Assembly: GCF_042661025.1 (NCBI RefSeq)
Contig: NZ_JBHSWH010000001.1
Coordinates: forward strand, 558,001-622,000
Origin: Flexivirga alba
GTDB lineage: Bacteria; Actinomycetota; Actinomycetes; Actinomycetales; Dermatophilaceae
Reading direction: 5' to 3'
DNA: 64,000 nucleotides
The notes beneath the pieces are model-generated. The model did no database searches. It was given only the letters and a program-made list of their open reading frames with translations, and was not told where the DNA came from. The position numbers were made by a program, and so were the translations under genes. Positions 25,220-33,900 of the stretch are shown in pieces (the stretch's first letter is position 1; every line of letters begins with the position of its first letter).

Positions 25220-26605
25220 CTACGCGCTGACCTTCGCCCGCCGACGAGCGCTCCGCTCGCCGCCCTGCTCGCGTGAAGCGAACTGCTCGACGTGCCGTGC
25301 CGCGATATAGAGACCCTCACGGTTCAGGTGCCGCGAATACCGCGCATCCAGATAGAGGACGGGGATGTCACCGGCGACCTGCTGAAGGGCCGGCCGCAAC
25401 AGGTGCTTGATCGGGCCCGACCCGCCGCCATACACATAGACGACCTCGGTGGTCGCACCGGCCTGGGCCACGACGTCCGCGAACCGGCTGGCGATCTCGG
25501 CCACCAGATACCGCGCCTCGTCCTCGACGAAGCTGTGCGCCCGGCTATACCGGCCACGCTGCAGCACGGACGGACGCTGCTGCAGGAAGTCGGCCAGCTG
25601 CTTTCGACTCGTGAATGCCAGCTGCTTGTCGGACTCGCTCATGCGCTCCATGGCGTTCATCAGGGCCGTGCCGTATCCCTGCTCGAGCGTTATGGCCGCC
25701 TCGGCGTTGAACCGCCCATCGGTGAAGACCGGGAAGTTGACGGTGCCCTCGCCGACGTCGACGCCGATCGTGTTGCGGACGCTGACCAGGTCGGCAGCGG
25801 TGACGCCTTCCGGCAGGGGGTCCGGATCGCTCGCCCGGAGGTCGTCCAGCAACGCCTGCGCCAGCGGTTCACCCTTGTCGGTGATCGCGAACTGCGCCGA
25901 CGCACCCTCGGCGAGGACCTGCACGTCGATGAAACGCAGTCGCACCGTGACCGGGGTGCTGAAGTTCTTGATCGTCACCGAATGGACGATGGGCTTCTCG
26001 CTACCCTGCGCACCAGTGAACTCCGCGGCGAACGTGTGCCGCCGCTGCACGTATTCGCTGATCGGCAGCGCCAGGCCTGCTCGCACGTTGACCCGCAGCT
26101 CGTGGTTGGGCAGCCTGCCGTGGGCGGCGACATAGTCGCGCAGGGCCTTCGCGGCGAAGACGCCCAGCACGAGCACCGCGCTCAGTTCCTGGTCAGCCTT
26201 CGAGCGCTTGCCGAGCACCTCGAATTCGGTGAACTTGCTGCCACGCACCGACAGTGCCGACCGACCGAAGATCCTCCGGTCGCTGTGTCCGACAAGGGGG
26301 CTGGCCAGCGAGCAGTCCAGCCGGTTGTAGAAGTCGTCGGTATCGCCGGGGCCGGCCCCGCTGATCTCCGCGACGACGTCAGAGTCGGCAAGCGGCACCT
26401 TCGGAGTGGACCTGCTGGTCGAGACCACCGCCGACGGGAGGTCGATCTCGTCGAAGACGGCTTCGCCACTGACATCGCCGCGGATGACGCCCTTGACGTA
26501 GCCGTTTCCGACGTCGATGCCGCCGGTCAAGGTCATCTCATCGGCCGGGCCCGCGCTGCTCGTGGTAGCCGCGTCTTTCGTGCTGCTGGGGCTGTGCTTC
26601 GCCAT
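25220..26605 (-). CDS. ParM/StbA-like actin-family ATPase (DNA segregation)
   Basis: The 461 aa protein has an actin-like fold: phosphate-1 loop GIDVGNGYVKG (about residues 29-39), phosphate-2 loop GVDVGEGTVNFPVF, and adenosine motif VYVYGGGSGPIKHLL near 390. ParM-type filaments push plasmid copies apart through a DNA-bound adaptor. The first 25 residues are low-complexity, and the basic tail (GGERSARRRAKVSA) could contact DNA or partners. An RHH-type gene precedes it by 72 bp. Such systems are typical of plasmids, so this is probably captured plasmid DNA. A different actin-like role is possible. Confidence 0.85.
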   Translation of the reverse strand: MAKHSPSSTKDAATTSSAGPADEMTLTGGIDVGNGYVKGVIRGDVSGEAVFDEIDLPSAVVSTSRSTPKVPLADSDVVAEISGAGPGDTDDFYNRLDCSLASPLVGHSDRRIFGRSALSVRGSKFTEFEVLGKRSKADQELSAVLVLGVFAAKALRDYVAAHGRLPNHELRVNVRAGLALPISEYVQRRHTFAAEFTGAQGSEKPIVHSVTIKNFSTPVTVRLRFIDVQVLAEGASAQFAITDKGEPLAQALLDDLRASDPDPLPEGVTAADLVSVRNTIGVDVGEGTVNFPVFTDGRFNAEAAITLEQGYGTALMNAMERMSESDKQLAFTSRKQLADFLQQRPSVLQRGRYSRAHSFVEDEARYLVAEIASRFADVVAQAGATTEVVYVYGGGSGPIKHLLRPALQQVAGDIPVLYLDARYSRHLNREGLYIAARHVEQFASREQGGERSARRRAKVSA

Positions 26606-26677
26606 TCCTGGTTCTCGTCCTTCTTCTTGGTTTGAAAATGTTCAAGGGACGCCGGTCGGCATACACCGGCTCAGCTG

Positions 26678-27148
26678 TCACCGCCGCGTACTGCTCATGA
26701 TCTCGTCGATCGAATACTGCTTCTGAGGCTCCGGCGCCTGCGCCGTCGCGCTCTTCCTCGCCGCACCCGCTCGCGAATGGCGTCCGGAGTCAACCGATTC
26801 GGCCGGGTGGTCGTCAGCTGAGTCCCTGGCCCGTATGGCGGTGGGCTCGCCGGAATAGCGGGCCGCCGGAGTCGGATTGGGGGTTTCGGCCACCGGCCGG
26901 CCACGACGTGGCAACTGCTCGACCGGTCGGGTCAGCACGTCCGTGTAGCCGTCGCGTTCGATGGCCGCGCGGACCAGCATGCGCAGCGATATCGACGGGC
27001 TTTCCTGCACCTCAAGCCATCGCAATACCGACGTGTCGGACGCCGGCACCGTGATGCGCAGGCGGTGCGGTGGATCGCTGCGCGCCTGCGCGCTCATCCG
27101 GCGACCATCCACCGGGTCGCGGCGCCGACTCCGCGGAGCCTCGCGCAT
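26678..27148 (-). CDS. Putative ribbon-helix-helix adaptor (ParR-like)
   Basis: The protein of up to 156 aa has, at about residues 28-75, a beta-strand (HRLRITVP) followed by DTSVLRWLEVQ and SISLRMLVRAAIERDGYTDV. That strand-helix-helix pattern fits RHH DNA-binding ParR adaptors. The rest is a disordered Pro/Arg-rich linker, and the last residues (QYSIDEIMSSTRR) resemble a short conserved peptide that could touch the filament. It is upstream of the ParM-like gene, the reverse of plasmid R1 parMR. The start may be ATG 27148 or an internal ATG (MSAQARSD). Assignment rests on pattern and context only. Confidence 0.62.
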   Translation of the reverse strand: MREAPRSRRRDPVDGRRMSAQARSDPPHRLRITVPASDTSVLRWLEVQESPSISLRMLVRAAIERDGYTDVLTRPVEQLPRRGRPVAETPNPTPAARYSGEPTAIRARDSADDHPAESVDSGRHSRAGAARKSATAQAPEPQKQYSIDEIMSSTRR

Positions 27149-27886
27149 GCATCGATCTCACATGCCATCAAGTCGGATTCCTCTCTGTGCTTCTCACGCT
27201 CACCATGTGCTCTGACACGTCATGGGGGCGACCAGCAGCCGTGCGGCGAACGATCCGGAAATGGCCAGCAAAGACCCACTGTCGATACGCCAGAGGTCAC
27301 CCAGCACCTATTCATATCGGATTTGCCGCGCCTGGGGTGCTTTCGGGGTCCAACGTTGGCCCCACTGTGACCAAACCTGACCCAAGGCTTTAATTTGCAG
27401 GCACTTTCGGAGGAGGATGGGCCCGGCCCGCACCGTTCAGAGCCACCTCAACCTGTAAGTGGTTCCACCCTGGTCCGAATGCGATCATGCATGACCGCCA
27501 TGGCGCCAGTTGGAGACCTGATAGGGCCAGATCCGGTCCGGCAACACGCCACGCAGTGCGTCGGTAACGGCCTGGTCGCTTCTCCAGCACTAGATCCATG
27601 ATGCCCAAAACGCTTCCAGGTCAACGGTTTTCGGTCGATGGCCATCCACTCTTGGACATGGTGTCCTCTCGCGAGATCCCACCTGAGACGGGAACTGGCC
27701 GGCGCGAACTCTTCGTGTAATGAATATCGTGATCGAGCCGATGGGGTCAGACCTTGGCGTCGCGCCATGGATCCGCACCAGTTGACGGCACAGATTGCCA
27801 ATCTTCTTTATTGCCAGGTCAATTGATGCAGCTACCCCCTACTTCTCCTTCTGGTCCTCGCGGAAGCGGAGTCCCGCAGGCACCAG
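27149..27886. other. 738-bp region without a convincing gene
   Basis: Base composition is visibly less GC-rich than the flanks, and the short open frames on both strands show no recognisable domain or consistent codon bias. It lies upstream of the ParR-like gene, where a centromere-like site could be expected, but I see no clear tandem iterons. Best described as decayed or regulatory DNA of the accessory region. Confidence 0.6.
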
Positions 27887-28156
27887 TTGATGGCACTATC
27901 GGCGCCGCGAGTTCCGGCGGTGCGCTGCCTCGCGATTCAAGGTTTGCCAGGGGGAATACGTCAGGACGCCGACGCGGTTGGGGTTCTCGTCGGGACCGCG
28001 GCGACGTACCTTGGATACGCGATCTTCCGTGACGCCTTCGCCCACGAGTTCGACCTCAATCTCGGTGAACTCGATGCGCTGGCACTGCAAACATTCGACC
28101 AGATGCTCGAAGGCCTCGCGCCGGACATCACTCCATCGAAAGGAAACCGACCATGA
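27887..28156 (+). CDS. Small protein of unknown function, coupled to the beta-helix gene
   Basis: This frame of up to 89 aa has typical high-GC codon use in its second half (DADAVGVLVGTAATYLGYAI, then DAFAHEFDLNLGELDALALQ). The start is uncertain: TTG 27887 or a downstream GTG near 27920. It overlaps the next gene by 4 bp (ATGA), which supports real translation. No family was recognised. The DFDLNLGELDAL-like acidic helix suggests a small helical protein. Confidence 0.55.
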   Translation: MMALSAPRVPAVRCLAIQGLPGGIRQDADAVGVLVGTAATYLGYAIFRDAFAHEFDLNLGELDALALQTFDQMLEGLAPDITPSKGNRP

Positions 28157-29463
28157 CTGATGCAATGTCCACGACGGTCACGACCGCCGCCGAACTCGCC
28201 GCCGCGATCAGCGCAGGAGCCCGGGAAATCGTTGTCGCCGGCAGCATCACGGGTTCTCCGTCGATCACGCTGCCGGAGGGCACGACGCTGCGCGGTGGCG
28301 AGCTGGTCTTCCTGGCCAAAGGCGTGCGGCTGACCAAGGACAACACCCTGCAGGACATCACCATCACCACGACGCCCTACGAGACCGCGGTCTACAACGA
28401 CACCAGCGTTGTCGACGCCGGCACCTTCTCGTTCAAGAACGTGACGACGGTCGGCCAGGTCTACCTCGTCGCGGACGACGACACGATGACTGTGCGGGTG
28501 GAGACCGACGGCATACACATCAAGGCTGCGGACGTGCGCGGCCGGGCCGACCAGCCGCACGGTTTCGGCGTCGACGTGCTGCAGGGCGGGCTGACCCTGT
28601 GGAATCGCCAGCCGGACACGTCGTCCTCCTTCACCGCGACGCTGAAGGACGTGTCGATCGGCACCGAGAGCACCCCGGTGCGCGGCTCCGGCGTCTTCGT
28701 CGCGGGGTATGGCGACCGGGAGGGCCACCTCGCCGGCGGTGCGTTCACCGCCGACCTGATCGAGACCGGCAGGGTCGAGACGGACGGCGGGATCGCGCCC
28801 GGAACGCCGGACAAGATCTCCGGAGGCGTCTTCGTGGTCTCGGGTGCGACCGTCGACAAGGTCCTCAACGCCGGCACCGTGACCACGCACGGTCAGAACG
28901 ACATGGTGCTGGACAACTGGGGCTACGTGAAGGAGTGGGTCTCGACCGCCGAGGTGAAGTCCACCGGCCCGTCGGGCATCGGCTTCGTCAACTTCGGCGA
29001 CATCGACACACTCGACATGCAGGCACCCGTGGTCACCACCGGCGGCGGCGCCCGCGGCTTCAATCTGTATGACGGATCCCTGCAGTCCGCGTCCTTCCAC
29101 TCGATCAAGACCACCGGTGACGGCTCGGTCGGCATCCAGGTCAGCAAACCGATGGGCACCCTGACCGTGCACCACGACGTGGTCACCACCGGCGGTGAGG
29201 GCACCAGTTTGGTCAAGGGTGTCCAGGTGACCCTGAAAGCCGTTGCGTTCTCGGTGAAATCGGGCGGCGACATACAGTCCGTCACGATCGGCGGGTCGCT
29301 GCGCACCGAGGGTGCGGACGTCGTGACGTTCGAGGTCGCCGACGGTGGCAGCATCGCCGCACTCGAGGTCGGCGGTGCCATCGAGGCGAAGGGTGCGGGC
29401 TCACGCACCACCGACGTTCAGGGCACGGTGCCGACCTCCGCGAAGCTTGCTGCGGCCGAATGA
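28153..29463 (+). CDS. Right-handed beta-helix (pectate-lyase-like fold) protein of unknown function
   Basis: The 436 aa protein consists of repeating short beta-strands with Val/Thr/Gly turns (EIVVAGSITGSPSITLPEGT, GVRLTKDNTLQDITITTT, and later GSIAALEVGGAIEAKG), the look of a parallel beta-helix. There is no signal peptide or membrane segment, and no pectate-lyase catalytic residues were found. It may be a cytoplasmic or structural beta-helix. It is translationally coupled to the small upstream gene and followed by a strong terminator. Confidence 0.7.
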   Translation: MTDAMSTTVTTAAELAAAISAGAREIVVAGSITGSPSITLPEGTTLRGGELVFLAKGVRLTKDNTLQDITITTTPYETAVYNDTSVVDAGTFSFKNVTTVGQVYLVADDDTMTVRVETDGIHIKAADVRGRADQPHGFGVDVLQGGLTLWNRQPDTSSSFTATLKDVSIGTESTPVRGSGVFVAGYGDREGHLAGGAFTADLIETGRVETDGGIAPGTPDKISGGVFVVSGATVDKVLNAGTVTTHGQNDMVLDNWGYVKEWVSTAEVKSTGPSGIGFVNFGDIDTLDMQAPVVTTGGGARGFNLYDGSLQSASFHSIKTTGDGSVGIQVSKPMGTLTVHHDVVTTGGEGTSLVKGVQVTLKAVAFSVKSGGDIQSVTIGGSLRTEGADVVTFEVADGGSIAALEVGGAIEAKGAGSRTTDVQGTVPTSAKLAAAE

Positions 29464-29468
29464 AAGCC

Positions 29469-29508
29469 GACTCGATCGGAGCGGCGATCTCCCCGCTCCG
29501 ATCGAGTC
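29469..29508. terminator. Bidirectional hairpin between beta-helix and GNAT genes
   Basis: GACTCGATCGGAGCGG (29469-29484) and CCGCTCCGATCGAGTC (29493-29508) form a perfect 16-bp stem with an 8-nt loop between two converging genes. There is no clear U-tract. Confidence 0.75.
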
Positions 29509-30084
29509 AGGGCAGGTGCGCCGACCCGCCGCTCTCTGCGGTCGGCGCGAGTCGCTGAGCGAGCGCTAGGAATCCGCGCTCGGCGAGATCGAATGTCGCG
29601 AAGGTCTGCCAACCCAGGTGCTGGTGCACGGCAAGGGAATTGGTGTTGGCCTGTTCGACGAATGCGACGGCAATCCGGTAGTGGGCGGCCGCGTCGCCGA
29701 GCAGACGGTCGACCAGGTGCCGCAGCACCCCTGGCCTCGGAAGTCGGCATCGACGACGACCGGACCGTAGAGGAAGTAACCGGTGTCGCCGAAGTGATCC
29801 GCGGCCAACTCGTTGGTGCGACCTGCGGGGCCGGTGGTGACCGCCCCGGGTGAGCTGCTCAACGCAACCCCTGCGCGTATGCCGTCGACCTCAGCGATGA
29901 ACATTCCGGGCCCGGCGAGCAACTGCTGCAAAGTGTCGGTGTTCCACCGACCCTGCACGAACCCTGCGGTCGCGCGCTGCTGCTCGCTCAGTTGCTCGGC
30001 ACGGTTGCGGTCGATCAATTCGATGATCCATGGGAAATCATCGACGGTCGCCACCCGCGTGGTGATTGCCGTTGCCATGCGCAT
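29507..30084 (-). pseudogene. GNAT-family N-acetyltransferase, one-base frameshift
   Basis: The N-terminal half reads ITTRVATVDDFPWIIELIDR through GYFLYGPVVVDADFRGQG, where the GNAT acetyl-CoA loop should continue as VLRHLVDRLL. That continuation lies in another frame (LGDAAAHYRIAVAFVEQANT, then SLAVHQHLGWQTF). One G is missing from the GGGG run (29728-29731). With the base restored the enzyme would be complete, about 190 aa. The substrate is unknown. A fragment related to its middle lies at 62621-62703. Confidence 0.82.
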
Positions 30085-30178
30085 AGCTCACCACCCGTCG
30101 GAAGCACCACGCCAGTGGGGGCGTTGATCAGCAAGCGATTTGATCAATTTACTTGATGGCCTTAGGCTGGTACACGAC

Positions 30179-30604
30179 ATGGACGAGATCATGCTTGCCG
30201 ACAGCCTGCGAGCGGTTACCCATCGACTCGCGCGCCGTCTCAACGCGGCCGCCGCGTCCGACCGGATGCCGACCTTGCATCGCGACATTCTCGCGATGCT
30301 GGATCTGCAGGACGGTTTGACCAGCGCCGACCTCGCACGACGTTTCGAGGTCACGCCGCAGGCGACGAACCAGGCGGTTGCGGTCCTGGTCGGCCAAGGC
30401 CTGTTGGCGCGGCGCGGCGACACCGAGGACAGGCGCCGGCAGCTCCTGTCACTGACCGAGCCTGGCCGCACGGCCATCGGCGACGTGCGCACCACGAAGA
30501 ACGCGTGGCTCGCCGAACGACTCGTGACGCGCGCGACCGGCGCTGATCGCGACTGCCTGCAGCAAGCGGTCACGATCCTGCAGCGCCTCGTCGAAGAGCA
30601 CTGA
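30179..30604 (+). CDS. MarR-family transcriptional regulator
   Basis: The 141 aa winged-helix regulator has LTSADLARRFEVTPQATNQA as the HTH and GLLARRGDTEDRRRQLLSLT as the wing, with the DxRxR signature. ATG 30179 begins MDEIMLADSLRAVTHRLARR, a normal MarR first helix. It precedes an isochorismatase-like gene and an MFS exporter on the same strand, so it probably controls that pair in response to a small aromatic or phenolic ligand. Confidence 0.9.
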   Translation: MDEIMLADSLRAVTHRLARRLNAAAASDRMPTLHRDILAMLDLQDGLTSADLARRFEVTPQATNQAVAVLVGQGLLARRGDTEDRRRQLLSLTEPGRTAIGDVRTTKNAWLAERLVTRATGADRDCLQQAVTILQRLVEEH

Positions 30605-30705
30605 CCGGCGCGGCGCGTTCGACGTGCCGGACCGGCAACCTCGTCCACAGCCGCAGCACACCTGTGCTCGCTCACTCACACCAACGCTTAGGAGAAGGAA
30701 CCTCG

Positions 30706-31263
30706 ATGGACACCCCTATCGATCCCACGGCCGCCCTGATCGTCGTCGACATGCAAAAGGGCATCTTGCGCATGCCACCTGCCGAGGCTGTCGCACCATT
30801 GGTCGACGCCAATGCCCGCCTCGCGGGCGCGTTCCACGCGGCGGACAAGCCGGTCGCGTGGGTCAACGCCACCGGCCTGCCCCGTGGCAGGGTGGCCCGC
30901 CCCATCCCGGAACCGGCCGAGCTGCCAGCCGATTTCACCGATTTGCACGACGGTATGCCGGCTGAGGACCGCGACATCCGCGTTTCCAAGCCACTCACGT
31001 GGAGCGCATTCGCGGGCACTGATCTGGCCGACCAATTGCGCGCACGTGGCATCACCCAGGTCGTCGTCACCGGCATCGCCACCGGCGCCGGCGTCGAGAG
31101 CACCGCACGCAGCGCCTATGACGAGGGCTTCGATGTGGTGGTGGTTTCCGACGCCGTGTTGGATGGCAACCCGACCCGTCACCGGAACACCCTTGAGGAA
31201 GCAATACCCAGCATCGGCCACGTCGTCACCAGCGGCGAGGTCGTCGCGGCGCTCAGCAACTGA
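30706..31263 (+). CDS. Isochorismatase-family hydrolase
   Basis: The 185 aa protein has the family fold: ALIVVDMQKGIL with the catalytic Asp near residue 13, and VTGIATGAGVESTARSAYDE, where the nucleophile Cys of nicotinamidases and N-carbamoylsarcosine amidases is replaced by Gly. True isochorismatases such as EntB and PhzD also have Gly there. A vinyl-ether or other non-Cys hydrolysis is therefore more likely than amidase chemistry. GGAGAAGG precedes ATG 30706. Confidence 0.88.
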   Translation: MDTPIDPTAALIVVDMQKGILRMPPAEAVAPLVDANARLAGAFHAADKPVAWVNATGLPRGRVARPIPEPAELPADFTDLHDGMPAEDRDIRVSKPLTWSAFAGTDLADQLRARGITQVVVTGIATGAGVESTARSAYDEGFDVVVVSDAVLDGNPTRHRNTLEEAIPSIGHVVTSGEVVAALSN

Positions 31264-31325
31264 CCGGGGAGCCGCCACGAGCACGCCACGCCTTCGCACC
31301 GATCCCACCGTCTGATCCCGAGCCC

Positions 31326-32807
31326 ATGAGCAGCAGATCCTCCGCTCCGACGCGCACCGGCGACAGCCGTCTGGGACTCGGCTTCATGACAGCTCTCGTC
31401 GTCGCGTCCATCCTCAACCCGCTCAACACCTCCAGTCTCGCCACTGCGTTGACGTCCATCACCACGGACATGCACGCCACGGCCGGCCAAGGCGCACTGC
31501 TGGTAGCTGCCGTCTACATCACGTCCGCAGTCGCGCAACCCGTGATGGGCACCCTGTCCACGCGGCTCGGCGCTTGGCGCGTGCTGGTCGTGGGCCTGCT
31601 GATGGTGGTCGCCGCCGGCCTGGTCGGCGGCTTCGCCACATCCATCACCGCTTTGATGGCATCCCGTGTGCTCATCGGCATCGGCACGTCGAGCGCCGTA
31701 CCGTCCGCCATGGTTCTGCTGCGCCACCGTGCCGAGCAGCGCGGCATCGCCGCTCCCACCAAGGAGCTGGCCATCCTCACCGCGGCCGGCAACGTGATGG
31801 CAGCCGCCGGCCTTCCCGTCGGGGGCCTGCTCGTCCAAGTCTTCGGATGGCGATCAGTCTTCTTTATCAATGCTCCGGTGGCGATCGTCGCCGTCGTCAT
31901 GGCTTTCACCTGGTTACCGCGCTCGCGCTCCGCGGGCGGCAAACGACCGCAGCCCACGCGCCTGGACGGCCAGGGCGTCGTCTTGTTCACTGCCACCATC
32001 GTCGCACTCGCGGTGTTCTTGCAGGACGTGACGAATCCGGTCTGGTGGGTCCTCGGTCTCGCCGTGGTGCTCGGCGTGGCACTGAGCGCCTGGGAACTGC
32101 GTGCCGGACGCCGAGGTGGGCGCCAGCCGTTCATCGATGTCCACCTCATCGCCTCGTCCGCGCCACTGCGCGCCATTTACCTGCGTACGTTCGTGCTGTC
32201 GCTGTCGGTGTACTCCACGCTGTACGGCCTGGCGCAGTGGCTCGGTGTGGTGCACGGCATGAGCAGTTCGGCTGTCGGCATCCTGATGCTTCCCCAGTCG
32301 ATTCTCGCGGCATTTGCCGCCTTCTGGGCCGGACGCCAGCCGCTGGTCCGCCGCTTCGTGCTGGCAGCCGGGTACCTGTTGATGATCGCGGCCCTCACCC
32401 TGGCCGGTGCCGGCCTGGCCGGCTCGATCGCTCTGGCGATCGCGACGACCGTTGCCATGGGCCTGGCGTTCGGGGTCGGCATGGTCGGCAACCAGTCTGC
32501 GCTCTACCTCGCCAGCACAACCGAGCAGTTCGGCGTCGCCTCGGGGCTGCTGCGCACCTCGTCCTACGTCGGTGGTTTCGTCGCGATGGCGATCATGGGT
32601 CTGATCTATGCGAGCGGCGTCACCGACGCGGCGCTGGCCGGCTTCGCCGTCGTGTTCCTCATTTCCGGCATCGCCACGGTGCTTCTGGGTTGGCGTCACG
32701 TCCCGATCGGGACCGAACCGGACAGTGACCCCGGCGAGATCACGAGCTCCGGCTGCCATGACCACATGGGAATGACCATGGACGAGAGTGGCACTGGTCG
32801 TCGGTGA
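31326..32807 (+). CDS. MFS efflux transporter
   Basis: The 493 aa transporter has about 14 transmembrane helices, with DHA2-like features: LVVASILNPLNTSSLATALT in helix 1, MGTLSTRLGAWRVLVVGLL as motif A and VFFINAPVAIVAVVMAF. The C-terminal tail contains a His/Met-rich stretch (GCHDHMGMTMDESG) that could bind a metal. It ends the MarR/isochorismatase/MFS group. The substrate is unknown. The 133 bp between it and the converging FGE gene contain a short coding-like minus-strand stretch without a start. Confidence 0.88.
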   Translation: MSSRSSAPTRTGDSRLGLGFMTALVVASILNPLNTSSLATALTSITTDMHATAGQGALLVAAVYITSAVAQPVMGTLSTRLGAWRVLVVGLLMVVAAGLVGGFATSITALMASRVLIGIGTSSAVPSAMVLLRHRAEQRGIAAPTKELAILTAAGNVMAAAGLPVGGLLVQVFGWRSVFFINAPVAIVAVVMAFTWLPRSRSAGGKRPQPTRLDGQGVVLFTATIVALAVFLQDVTNPVWWVLGLAVVLGVALSAWELRAGRRGGRQPFIDVHLIASSAPLRAIYLRTFVLSLSVYSTLYGLAQWLGVVHGMSSSAVGILMLPQSILAAFAAFWAGRQPLVRRFVLAAGYLLMIAALTLAGAGLAGSIALAIATTVAMGLAFGVGMVGNQSALYLASTTEQFGVASGLLRTSSYVGGFVAMAIMGLIYASGVTDAALAGFAVVFLISGIATVLLGWRHVPIGTEPDSDPGEITSSGCHDHMGMTMDESGTGRR

Positions 32808-32940
32808 TAAGCGCGGACAGAGTCGAGGCCGCGCCCCATTCGTCGCACTTCTTGAGGACGAAGGCGATCTCGGCCTCACCCTTCGGCTGCCCCTGCCGTT
32901 CGAGGCCGGCCAGCACCTGCGCACGGGACGGCCCGGCCGT

Positions 32941-33900
32941 TCAGCGGGTCGCAGGGGAGGCCACCCGGAAACCGGTGTGTCCTGTCGAGGAGTTCGGTGC
33001 GTTGTGGGTCCGGCCGGCCACTCGGTAGCGGTTGCAGTAGGAGTCGTGGCACAGGTGCGAGCCCCCGCGCAGGACGTGGTCGGTGCCCACCGATGGTCCA
33101 ACCGGATCGTGACGAGTCGCCGGGGAGTCGGTCGCGTGCCAGTCCGCGGACCAGCGGTCAGCGGTCCATTCCCAGACGTTGCCGCTACATTCGTAGAGCC
33201 CGAAACCGTTGGGTGGGAACGACCGCACCGGAGCGGTGCCGACGAAGCCGTCTGCCGCGGTGTTGTGCTCGGGAAAGCTGCCGCGCCAGATGTTCGCCAT
33301 GAATCGGCCGTGGGGCATCAGTTCGTCGCCCCAGGGGAATCGCGCCGAATCGAGGCCGCCCCGGGCCGCGCGCTCCCATTCGGCTTCCGTGGGCAGCCGG
33401 GTGCCCGACCAGGTGGCGTAAGCGAGCGCGTCGTTCCACGACACGTGGACCACGGGATGATCCGGCCGGTCCTCGATCCCGGAGCCGGGCCCGAACGGCG
33501 CCGACCAACGGGCGCCGCGCACACCCCGCCACCAGGAAGCGCCGGGCACGCGGGCGTCGATGACGGCGTCCCGTGCCACCGGATGGATGAAGTCAGCGAA
33601 GACGAAGGACCAGCCGAATCGCTCTGCGTCCGTGACGTATTCGGTCGCTGACACGAATGCACCGAACTGCTGGTTCGTCACCGTCACGGCCGCGATCCGG
33701 TATGCCGACACCTCGACCGAACGGACCGGGCCCTCTCCGTCGGCCGCGAACGCATCGGAGTCGTCGCCGCCCATCCGGAACGCGCCGGACGGTATCGACA
33801 CCCACTCGGTCACCGGGTCGCGGCGCGCTGCCGCGGCACGGACCGGCGTGCTCTCGGGTGCCGCCGGCTCGCCGCGCGACGGCTGACAGCACGAGCTCAT
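32941..33900 (-). CDS. Formylglycine-generating enzyme (FGE/SUMF1 type)
   Basis: The 319 aa protein converts the CxPxR cysteine of sulfatases into the catalytic formylglycine. The FGE-specific C-terminal core is present: RGGSHLCHDSYCNRYR contains the two copper-binding active-site cysteines, followed by GRTHNAPNSSTGHTGFRVA. GNVWEWTADRW and LPTEAEWERAARGG are conserved. It overlaps the sulfatase stop by 4 bp, so maturase and client are made together. The N-terminus is Cys-containing but is not a signal peptide, so it should act in the cytosol. Confidence 0.95.
   Translation of the reverse strand: MSSCCQPSRGEPAAPESTPVRAAAARRDPVTEWVSIPSGAFRMGGDDSDAFAADGEGPVRSVEVSAYRIAAVTVTNQQFGAFVSATEYVTDAERFGWSFVFADFIHPVARDAVIDARVPGASWWRGVRGARWSAPFGPGSGIEDRPDHPVVHVSWNDALAYATWSGTRLPTEAEWERAARGGLDSARFPWGDELMPHGRFMANIWRGSFPEHNTAADGFVGTAPVRSFPPNGFGLYECSGNVWEWTADRWSADWHATDSPATRHDPVGPSVGTDHVLRGGSHLCHDSYCNRYRVAGRTHNAPNSSTGHTGFRVASPATR

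Noticed and set aside
27390..27801. Overlapping short reading frames on both strands in the gene-poor region
   Set aside because: No domain, no ribosome site, no consistent codon bias; different frames compete over the same bases.
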